Below, one piece after another: positions 48,701 to 55,290 of a DNA stretch of 60,472 nt. The position numbers were made by a program, and so were the translations under genes. Position 1 is the first letter of the stretch, and each line of letters starts with the position of its first letter. Source of the stretch: Nanohaloarchaea archaeon B1-Br10_U2g21 (lineage in GTDB: Archaea > Nanohalarchaeota > Nanosalinia > Nanosalinales > Nanosalinaceae); assembly GCA_001563915.1 (NCBI GenBank), contig LKMP01000004.1:1-60472 (forward strand), written 5' to 3'. The notes under the pieces were generated by a model that ran no database searches, was not told the origin of the DNA, and saw nothing but the letters and a program-made list of their open reading frames with translations.

Positions 48701-48902
48701 AGAGGTTGTGCTTGATACTGGAGAACGGAAAACTGAATATATCTATGTTACTCCAAAGGAAGAAGGGGTTTTTGAGACTACTTTGAACGTTAGAGCTGAT
48801 GGGGATGTGATTTATACTGAGAATGTGGATGTGCGTTCGGGAGGAACATCGGAGAGAGAGTCTATATGGGTGAGGCTCAGGAGATGGTGGAGGTATAGAT
48901 AG
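45717..48902 (+). CDS. Giant secreted multi-domain surface protein
   Basis: From the ATG at 45717 (overlapping the previous stop as ATGA, AAGGA before it) the product is 1061 residues. A signal peptide (TLIWAALIILTSSATAG) is followed by three repeats of about 105 residues with a common pattern (VNTGDWQ/VDTGDWQ, a paired-Cys loop, TVTW ending), then by CARDB/Ig-like and carboxypeptidase-regulatory-like beta domains. The end is basic, SIWVRLRRWWRYR, with no TM. Likely an adhesin or S-layer-associated protein held by other proteins. The Glu/Asp content is very high. Confidence 0.75.
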   Translation: MRQTLIWAALIILTSSATAGLYGVDEVDFETDLPSEYEGENLEISGFAEGHNLDELRIYRETQGVDEILGDTHCGGANSCSIEVTESFDEGEETFYVWSRAKSSSGSTVTDSSNRQTVDFARNEEDESQIDNVEISPDSDTVVDTGDWQEIEGMAEGKGLESIEIWKREEGQAWEKDTEEICDQEKECSVEKSFRYVDEQSVDFEIVANIEDDSEASDRVTVTWEDDIEDEVNDVRIEPTSDTTVNTGDWQRIQGEATGSNLEQIQIERRTGGGWTVEDEESCSGNNCLITKEYRRTSETSEDFRVKAESAGDEGLSDEITVTWSDEKTCDLDVGSLELEENSIEEGDSTEASIRVDNDGDDQEVRARFYVSGERVSSETSTLESGDSEVFSEEVSPSTSSTIRAEITGIGEPCEERTYESSSFLTVTTKDADANLDVTVRDDDSERLRSARVTALNLEPSDYAVKSVDENVYSERTDADKTGDRKIGFRLDGRDLETYVEYHSGYSQAEWSNLALESSSNDELVYRYELDASDRRQDYTKYSAEQESRISSGEKDVTVRFILNGEEIDSFTAEIDASDDHEFAQIRESGRTTTEGRDTTISTASDLPTYTKYTDRNGETSFDLPEGRYRVTGWKSGYAPDYENINLDSGDSRTLDLTLEKDEERESEDSDSERGDITLEQVSMDSSVCKGDSTRAHIEFKNQGDEDRAFRLSAEGLGSSFDRAYVVEGKEAKTVTYTFSDVQGSGNEKVSFNTGYDSAERTVQVRDCPDQDGVDDVKFRLKPSEVRAGQSVQVSGYVDTQRRQQVDIKIDGLQRTSTHTEPDGFFRGNIRADTVGDKTVEVKSGDKSRTANLRVLPTVSVNSVNAPDRAFEGETFEVCADVESQTTPLVVLKEDEEIIESKNARGNVCFERRTSPGQYDYEIQAFNQGATDSKQRRVRVFESDVETRSFPDQITSVRSGSGMVKVELYNTHDELRRYELELEGLPRDWTSQSRKEVVLDTGERKTEYIYVTPKEEGVFETTLNVRADGDVIYTENVDVRSGGTSERESIWVRLRRWWRYR

Positions 48903-49000
48903 GATGATTTCTGTTTTTTACTTACATGCAGTAGCTAAAAACACCCAGTCTGTATTTAAAACTTAAGATATGTGGTTATTGATAGGTGACAATTCACTAA

Positions 49001-50728
49001 ATGAGATTTGTTAAGACTGGCGTCATTACTCTTACAATACTATTATTTGTTGGTTTGGCCGCAGCAAGCCAAGCTGAACTAACTATTTTTCCGGAGGAGT
49101 CGAGTACTGAAGTAAACTCCTTCACGTCCTATGAAGTAGAAGTTGAAAATGTAGGTCCTGTAGATGACGTATATACATTGACGCACTCTCACCCTGGTGA
49201 AATATCAATTGCACCTACAAGAGTAGAGGTCCCTGCAGGCCAGTCGAAAACAGTAAATGTATGGTTCAATCCTAGAACTGATAGAGACGCCGGAACTTAC
49301 AGTTTTAATATAAATGCTCGTTCTAGAGCTGATGGTCAAGAATATTCTACTTCGGCTGACGTTAACGTAATTACTGATCATGATGTTTCAATTGAAACAC
49401 TAGATTCTCAGTCTGTATGTCGAGGAGAAGAAGCAAGATATGACGTAGAAGTCACAAATGATGGCCTCCAGAGCGAAGAATTTGCACTTGAAGCCGAATT
49501 TGGAGAACTCGCAACAGATAGAGTATCTTTAGAACCAGGAGAAACAACAACAGTTACATTAACTGCGTCTTCTGAAGATGAACAAACTGAAACATTCAAT
49601 GTAAAGGCTTCGTCTACAACAAGTTATGCACAAGACGTGCAAACTGTAGAATTTACAGCAGAAACATGTTATCAGTCAGAAGTATCCATAACTCCTGAGT
49701 CACAGGACGTAATGGCATTTAATCCTGCATTATTCGAAGTAACTGTAGACAACCAGGGAACTAGAACGGATCAATTCACAATTTCAACGTCTCAAGGACA
49801 AATCCAAGATACATCCCTAGAAATAGAGCCTGGAGCAACAGAATCTACAGCACTACAAGTTATACCTTCTGAACTAGGCACCAAACAGATAGAGGTGGGG
49901 GCCGAAGGTCTTTCAACAGCATCTGACACAGCACAGTTACAAGTAGATAATCCTATGGACTCGCAAATAGAGCTGACAGGCCCACAATCAGTATGTGAAG
50001 AAGGAGAAGAAGAGTTTGAAGTACTAGTAGAGAATACTGGAGAGGCAGATGAAGTATTTGAATTAGAGACAAAAGAAGGAGAGTTTGAAGATTCAGAATT
50101 AGAAATTGGAGAAGGAAGCTCAGAAACTACAGTAATGATGATTGATGGGACCCAGATGGATAGAGGAGAACACCAGATAGATGTTACTGCAACAGCTTCA
50201 ACATTTGGAGAACCTCAGACAAGCGACAGTATTGAAGTAAATGTAGAAAATTGTTGGAATCTTGAAATGAACGTAGTACCTGAAATAGCCTCAGCAGGAG
50301 AAAATAGATCTACTATTTACGAAATTAAGCTTGAAAATACGGGTACAAGAGAAAACACATATGATTTAGACTATGAAGGCCCAGAATGGATAGAAATAGG
50401 TCCAAGCTCAGTAACAGTAGCTCCAGGAGAAACAGGAAGAAGCTACATGTATGCGGGAGTACCTTTCCAGAAAAGAGGCGAAGTAAAAATCACTGCAGAG
50501 GCGGAAGGAACGGGAGTAACTAAGTCAGAAACAGTAACGCTAGTAATAGACAGAGACATTGAAGAGGCAATACTAAGTCGAGAAGGAGAAGGTATAACAG
50601 CAAGATTTTCAGACTCGGCTTCAAGAATTCATGCTAGTGTGCTGGAATCCACTAACTTCCAGAGAGGAATCGCAGCAATAATCGCAGGGATGTTACTTAC
50701 CCTGCTTATTCTCTATCGTGAGTGGTAA
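49001..50728 (+). CDS. Surface protein of tandem Ig-like (NEW3/CARDB) domains with C-terminal anchor
   Basis: The 575-residue protein has a signal peptide (VITLTILLFVGLAAA) and five repeats of about 100 residues. Each carries the pattern EVxVxNxGxxxDxF ... L-x-x-G-x-T ... typical of NEW3/CARDB beta-sandwich domains, with one Cys near each domain start. A C-terminal TM helix (GIAAIIAGMLLTLLILYREW) anchors it. Similar to the last part of the 1061-aa protein. Preceded by TTTAAAA (48955-48961) and AGGTGA. Probably a spacer-like exoprotein for cell-surface contact. Confidence 0.8.
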   Translation: MRFVKTGVITLTILLFVGLAAASQAELTIFPEESSTEVNSFTSYEVEVENVGPVDDVYTLTHSHPGEISIAPTRVEVPAGQSKTVNVWFNPRTDRDAGTYSFNINARSRADGQEYSTSADVNVITDHDVSIETLDSQSVCRGEEARYDVEVTNDGLQSEEFALEAEFGELATDRVSLEPGETTTVTLTASSEDEQTETFNVKASSTTSYAQDVQTVEFTAETCYQSEVSITPESQDVMAFNPALFEVTVDNQGTRTDQFTISTSQGQIQDTSLEIEPGATESTALQVIPSELGTKQIEVGAEGLSTASDTAQLQVDNPMDSQIELTGPQSVCEEGEEEFEVLVENTGEADEVFELETKEGEFEDSELEIGEGSSETTVMMIDGTQMDRGEHQIDVTATASTFGEPQTSDSIEVNVENCWNLEMNVVPEIASAGENRSTIYEIKLENTGTRENTYDLDYEGPEWIEIGPSSVTVAPGETGRSYMYAGVPFQKRGEVKITAEAEGTGVTKSETVTLVIDRDIEEAILSREGEGITARFSDSASRIHASVLESTNFQRGIAAIIAGMLLTLLILYREW

Positions 50729-50734
50729 AGAGCT

Positions 50735-50760
50735 CTTATCTTTTAATCTTTCTTTTTAAC
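50735..50760 (+). terminator. T-rich terminator region
   Basis: CTTATCTTTTAATCTTTCTTTTTAAC follows the 49001 gene. Confidence 0.35.
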
Positions 50761-50782
50761 ATTTCAGACTCTCAAACCTAAT

Positions 50783-51916
50783 GTGGAAGTCAACACAGAT
50801 CTACATGTTCACAGCAAGTATTCTCAAGGAGTTTCCAATAAAATGGAGATTCCGGTAATCGCGTCAGAGTCTGAAAAGAAAGGTATAGACATAGTAGGCA
50901 CTGGCGACATCCTTCATCCTCAATGGATGAGGCACGTAGAAGAAACTACAACTGGTAAGGGACTGAGAAAGTACGAAAACACTTATTTTGCATTAACTAC
51001 AGAAGTAGAAGATAAGAATAGAGTACACCATGTTCTGATTTTTCCTTCAATGCAGGCTGTCGAAGCAGCATATCATGATTTCAAACAAATAAGCAAGGAT
51101 ATAAGGAGAGAAGGAAGACCTAGAATTAACGCTTCTGGAGCAAAAATAGCGGAAATAGCGGAAAAACATGGTATACTCATCGGTCCTGCCCACATGTTTA
51201 CGCCATATACAGGACTTTATGGGAATCATAAATCCTTACAGGAATGCTATACCAACTGCACAGATGTAGTAAGTTTTGCAGAGTTAGGTCTCTCAGCCGA
51301 TTCACGCATGGCTTCACAGATTTCCGATCACGACAAACTCTCTCTGCTATCAAACAGTGACGCGCATTCGCCTTGGCCTTACCGCCTTGGAAGAGAGTTC
51401 AACAAATTCCAAGTAAAAAACTGGAGTTTCAAACATTTATCAAAAGCAATAAGAAAAGGACCTGAACTGAACCTAGGCCTAGATCCTAGAGAAGGAAAGT
51501 ACTACAGAACAGCATGTAACAAGTGCCACAACATATACACCTTAAAAAAGGCCGAAAAACTTTCTTGGAGATGCAATAACTGCACAGGCCTGATAAAAAA
51601 GGGAGTAAAAGAGAGAGTAAAAGAACTATCTGATCAAGAACCAGACAATCACCTAGAATATCTTTACCTCCCTCCATTGTCAAATATTATCCAAATACTC
51701 GAAGGTCATTCATCTCCTAACACTAAAACAGTACAAAAACGTTGGAATAAACTTCATCGAAAATTAGGTTCAGAAGCCTATATAATTGTAGAAGCAAAAA
51801 TTGGGGAAATAAAAAAAGTGGACGATGAAGTAGCAGAAGCTATAAGAAAGTTTAGAATGCAAGATTACGACTTTAAAGAAGGAGGCGGCGGAAAATATGG
51901 CCAAATAATTCTTTAA
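50783..51916 (+). CDS. PHP-domain phosphoesterase with zinc-ribbon insertion (COG1379 type)
   Basis: The 377-residue protein shows the PHP metal-binding motifs TDLHVHSKYSQG (N-terminus), IVGTGDILHPQW, HGILIGPAHMF and SNSDAHSPWP. Residues 235-270 hold a zinc ribbon (ACNKCHNIYT, RCNNCTGL). This is the layout of COG1379, a conserved archaeal/bacterial protein of unknown substrate; PHP proteins hydrolyse phosphoesters or act with DNA polymerases and helicases. The start is GTG at 50783. Its end overlaps the convergent lipoprotein gene by 4 bases. Confidence 0.85.
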   Translation: MEVNTDLHVHSKYSQGVSNKMEIPVIASESEKKGIDIVGTGDILHPQWMRHVEETTTGKGLRKYENTYFALTTEVEDKNRVHHVLIFPSMQAVEAAYHDFKQISKDIRREGRPRINASGAKIAEIAEKHGILIGPAHMFTPYTGLYGNHKSLQECYTNCTDVVSFAELGLSADSRMASQISDHDKLSLLSNSDAHSPWPYRLGREFNKFQVKNWSFKHLSKAIRKGPELNLGLDPREGKYYRTACNKCHNIYTLKKAEKLSWRCNNCTGLIKKGVKERVKELSDQEPDNHLEYLYLPPLSNIIQILEGHSSPNTKTVQKRWNKLHRKLGSEAYIIVEAKIGEIKKVDDEVAEAIRKFRMQDYDFKEGGGGKYGQIIL

Positions 51917-52866
51917 TTAGCTCTTGCTTCCACCATCACGTTTGAAGAAGATTCTTCCATGTAACCATAGCTAGCCTCTACTTGGTAGCTATCAGTCTGC
52001 TCTAAATCAGTTACATCTCCAAGGCCTTCAAGTATCATGTCATAGCAGTGGTGTCCCTCTGAACCTCCTATAATATCAACTTCTACAGTGTTATCTCCAG
52101 TCTCTTGTGACTCAAAGTTAACATTACCAACGTCTTCTATAGTAATCTCAATTTTATCTTCATGTTCACTTTCCACGTCATAACCAATATCTCCGCCTTC
52201 ATATGCATCTTCTAAGAATACGTCTCCACCACCTTCATTAGTTATTGTTAAGCAGAGCTCGTCATCAGCTTCACCTTCATCATAAAATACGTGAGGTGTA
52301 GTTCCCTGTACTTCTATTTGAATAGGAGCAGGAGAATTATCTGCTGTAGGCTGTGTTCTAGCTGCACCTACATCTTGATATCGTTCACCGCTCATAATCT
52401 GGAGATCAAACGTTGCTTCTGTACTGTATTTGTAATAAATTTGAGATCTGAATGTTGTATCTACATCTCGTTCCATCGACGGAGAAGTAAACGTTATACT
52501 ATCTTGTGAAGGTACGGCAGGAGAATTATCTGTTCCTGCTCTTAAAGTCCCTATATCCATTGTCCTGTACTCTCTCGATACAGCATCTCTATCACTTGTT
52601 CTCCAAGTCCTATCGTCTGCTTCAGAACTTGCAAAACTAGGTCCAAAAAGTCTTGCATACGCATCTTCAGCATCTACATTCCCATCGTTAACTAACTGTA
52701 TTTGAGCATTTAGCTGCTGGTCAGCAGGAACTGGATTGGGATCCATTGAGAAAGATTCAACTTGAACGGGGTTTGTATCTACGTCGGAATCCTCTCCTTC
52801 AACACATCCTGAGGTTATAAGTATTAGACCCATAAAAACAGTGAAAAATATTGTTTTCTTTTCCAT
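51913..52866 (-). CDS. Lipoprotein with beta-rich acidic domain
   Basis: The 317-residue protein has an N-terminal signal ending in LITSGCVEG (lipobox LxxGC), so it is probably lipid-anchored at Cys21. A CARDB-like N-terminal half (SFSMDPNPVPADQQLNAQIQLVNDGNVDAEDAYAR) and a second half with two Cys (DELCLTI, HHCYDMIL) follow. It is the last of three tandem lipoprotein genes with the same architecture. Function unknown; surface anchoring is predicted. Confidence 0.75.
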   Translation of the reverse strand: MEKKTIFFTVFMGLILITSGCVEGEDSDVDTNPVQVESFSMDPNPVPADQQLNAQIQLVNDGNVDAEDAYARLFGPSFASSEADDRTWRTSDRDAVSREYRTMDIGTLRAGTDNSPAVPSQDSITFTSPSMERDVDTTFRSQIYYKYSTEATFDLQIMSGERYQDVGAARTQPTADNSPAPIQIEVQGTTPHVFYDEGEADDELCLTITNEGGGDVFLEDAYEGGDIGYDVESEHEDKIEITIEDVGNVNFESQETGDNTVEVDIIGGSEGHHCYDMILEGLGDVTDLEQTDSYQVEASYGYMEESSSNVMVEARAN

Positions 52867-53663
52867 TATCGTCTCACAACTGTGATATCTAAATTTGGCT
52901 CTTTGACGTATTTATAATATATGGTGGGGAACACGTTTTCGACCCCTGTTGTATCAGACTGGATAGTGCAGACAAATCGTGCCTCTGAACCGCTTATAGG
53001 TTCTCGTTCAGTATCACAGTCTTCGAAAAGTTCTGGAGGTTCGTATTCTAGCCAATAACCTTCACTTATTCTACCAGGACCTTCTCCCATTATCTCAAAT
53101 TCCATTGAACTTCCTGACTCAGAAGCTACAGGACTATCAGTAGTCATATGTACTGAAATTTCGTTATTAGAGAATGATTTACTAATAGTCTCAGTATAGT
53201 CTATATCTGCGTTATCCTGGAAATCTATCTGCATAGCATCCATATTAGTTATAGAGGCGTTGTAAGCTAGTCTTAACTGGACAGGCTCAGATCTGCTCTC
53301 AAAACCGCTGGTCATATCTTCTTCGCTTGGAGCTTCTACAGTCCAAGTACACTGCATTGTTGGCACCGAACCATGTTGGGCTCCGTCAAGGTCTTCAGGA
53401 TCAGGAGTACAGCCCTGTTTATCCACATTTAAGTTATCTCCTTCATTAACAATATCTGCGGTCTGTATATCTATCCACTCGTGATAATTTCTAAGAGTAG
53501 CACGAATCACAGCATTCTGATTAGGCCTTAATTCGGAATCAGTTATAGTAAATTCCTCTATTTCTAATCCTCTATTAGGTAGTTCCTCATCGCTGCCGTT
53601 TTCTATACAACCTGATGAGATCACTATTGCCAAAATAATGATAATGAGTATTTTATCTCCCAC
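52866..53663 (-). CDS. Lipoprotein with CARDB-like domain
   Basis: The 265-residue protein has signal IIIILAIVISSGCIENG with a lipobox. It has four further Cys (GCTPD, QCTWT, DCDTER, VCTIQS) that could form two disulfides, and beta-sandwich-like text (LRPNQNAVIRATLRNYHEWIDIQTADIVNEG). It shares a 1-base overlap with the next gene and 11 bases with the previous, so it is translated as a unit with them. C-terminal KYVKEPNLDITVVRR resembles the end of the 53653 product (YNYVKSLGTHNIEVEHRGR), pointing to tandem duplication. Confidence 0.75.
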   Translation of the reverse strand: MGDKILIIIILAIVISSGCIENGSDEELPNRGLEIEEFTITDSELRPNQNAVIRATLRNYHEWIDIQTADIVNEGDNLNVDKQGCTPDPEDLDGAQHGSVPTMQCTWTVEAPSEEDMTSGFESRSEPVQLRLAYNASITNMDAMQIDFQDNADIDYTETISKSFSNNEISVHMTTDSPVASESGSSMEFEIMGEGPGRISEGYWLEYEPPELFEDCDTEREPISGSEARFVCTIQSDTTGVENVFPTIYYKYVKEPNLDITVVRR

Positions 53664-54672
53664 GATGTTCTACCTCTATATTATGTGTTCCTAAGCTCTT
53701 CACGTAGTTGTAGTCAGTCTCAGCGTTTATATCTGCTCTGAATGAACCATCTACGTCTTCCCACTCCAGATCACATCTTATTGTTTGTGATTCGCCTTCA
53801 TGCAAAGTCATGTCGTCATCTAATTCCTCAGGACAGTTGTGATCAATACTGCTTGAAGAAGTTATATTAGGAGCATCTACCTCTATAAGACCTGTATACT
53901 GTGTTCCTTCTTGGCCTTGATTACGTATTGTAATACCTATTTCGGCGTTATCGCCGTCAATAAAAGTTGAAGATCCTTGATCTGAAGTTGATCCAATAGT
54001 ATCTATGTCAATCATTAAGGGTCCTTGAGATGATCGGGATTCTAAGTTAGCTATTCCATCTATCTCTCGAGATTCTTTAACTTGTACTTGACGATAAGCA
54101 TTCACAGAATACTCAAAAGGAACTTCGAAACGCAGAGGACACTCATAACCATGTAACGGTATAGTATCATCTGAAGTGCTTAAAGACCAGCTAAACCGTA
54201 CTTCTTCGCCATCATCTAACACATATTTTTCGGAACTGACATCGTTAGGCCCCGTCACATCGAACTGCTCTACATCAAATATGTCTCTGCACCGGTCTGT
54301 TAATATTCGATCTGCATCGTTTTTTAGAGGGCCCTCGTCTTCATCTGCTGCATCATCTATACAGCCGTAATACTCATCTAATTGTGTCGGCGAAGGATGA
54401 TCATAAGGATCGTCAGGGAGTAGATCAGAACAATCTGCGCTCCCATCATATCCGGAATCAAGAGTTAGTTCTGCAGGTATCTCGCCCACATTCTGGATGT
54501 GAAGAATTACTGTAGAACTAGATCCGGCATAAATACTCTGAGGCTGAATACTTAATTCTTGTATCTCTATTGCCTCAGCGCCATCAGAGTCGGTACTTTC
54601 GCCGCCATTTAAACATCCGGAAGTAGCTAATATGAGAGTCAAAAGGATTAATACAGCACGGTGCCTCATCAT
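53653..54672 (-). CDS. Lipoprotein, first of a tandem triplet
   Basis: The 339-residue protein has N-terminus AVLILLTLILATSGCLNGG with lipobox ATSGC. The N-terminal CARDB-like domain (LSIQPQSIYAGSSSTVILHIQNVGEIPAELTLDSGYDG) carries several Cys. A central region and a C-terminal beta domain ending YVKSLGTHNIEVEHRGR follow. Its ATG is 11 bases from the ATG of the divergent DUF63-like gene, an extremely short divergent spacing. Likely co-transcribed with the next two lipoproteins. Confidence 0.75.
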   Translation of the reverse strand: MMRHRAVLILLTLILATSGCLNGGESTDSDGAEAIEIQELSIQPQSIYAGSSSTVILHIQNVGEIPAELTLDSGYDGSADCSDLLPDDPYDHPSPTQLDEYYGCIDDAADEDEGPLKNDADRILTDRCRDIFDVEQFDVTGPNDVSSEKYVLDDGEEVRFSWSLSTSDDTIPLHGYECPLRFEVPFEYSVNAYRQVQVKESREIDGIANLESRSSQGPLMIDIDTIGSTSDQGSSTFIDGDNAEIGITIRNQGQEGTQYTGLIEVDAPNITSSSSIDHNCPEELDDDMTLHEGESQTIRCDLEWEDVDGSFRADINAETDYNYVKSLGTHNIEVEHRGR

Positions 54673-54683
54673 TGATAGAGATT

Positions 54684-55286
54684 ATGCAGTCCTTGAATAA
54701 AAAACTGTCAGTTGATTATGAGAATTTAATAGAAACGTATGCACTAAGTGTGACAGTATTAACTTTTTCAACCCTTGTAGCTGCTGCAGCAAATATTTAC
54801 GGAGGTCTAAATGAGTTTTACGCTGTGTTAATAACGTTATCTGTATTTATCGCGTCTTTATTCGCTTTTAAAATTTTTAATCGATTACCGGCTGTAATAA
54901 TAGTTTTTTCAGTCGTGATGGCTTATGGAATTACAGGTTTTTACGCTAGTCTGGTGGCGGTACTGTTTATCATAGTATTTAATGCTGGAAAAAGTTATCT
55001 CAATCAAAATGAGGTCTTGTTTGCTCTAGCAATTACTTCGCATATGGGTGATGCTATAACATCTTACATTGGTTTTTTGAGAGGTTTTGATGAAGCAAAT
55101 CCTTTTGCAGATTTTTTTGTTCAGGAAATAGGGTATTATGCTATTTTTGGGGTTAAATTAGCTGTAGTACCATTAACACTTTACATATATCTAAACACGA
55201 AATCAATCCAGAGAAGATTATATTTGAAAATAATATGCTGTATAGGTCTCTATTTGACTCTCCGGAATATTCTTATCGTATTTTAA
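54684..55286 (+). CDS. Multi-TM DUF63/DUF5658-like membrane protein
   Basis: The 200-residue protein has six or so TM helices. The C-terminal part ALAITSHMGDAITSYIGFLRGFDEANPFADFF...GVKLAVVPL has the HxxDAxxTYxG...ExNP pattern of DUF63/DUF5658 archaeal membrane proteins. Function unknown. I chose the ATG at 54684; a TTG 12 bases earlier would overlap the divergent start. Convergent with the 55291 gene (4-base gap). Confidence 0.7.
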   Translation: MQSLNKKLSVDYENLIETYALSVTVLTFSTLVAAAANIYGGLNEFYAVLITLSVFIASLFAFKIFNRLPAVIIVFSVVMAYGITGFYASLVAVLFIIVFNAGKSYLNQNEVLFALAITSHMGDAITSYIGFLRGFDEANPFADFFVQEIGYYAIFGVKLAVVPLTLYIYLNTKSIQRRLYLKIICCIGLYLTLRNILIVF

Positions 55287-55290
55287 TCAT

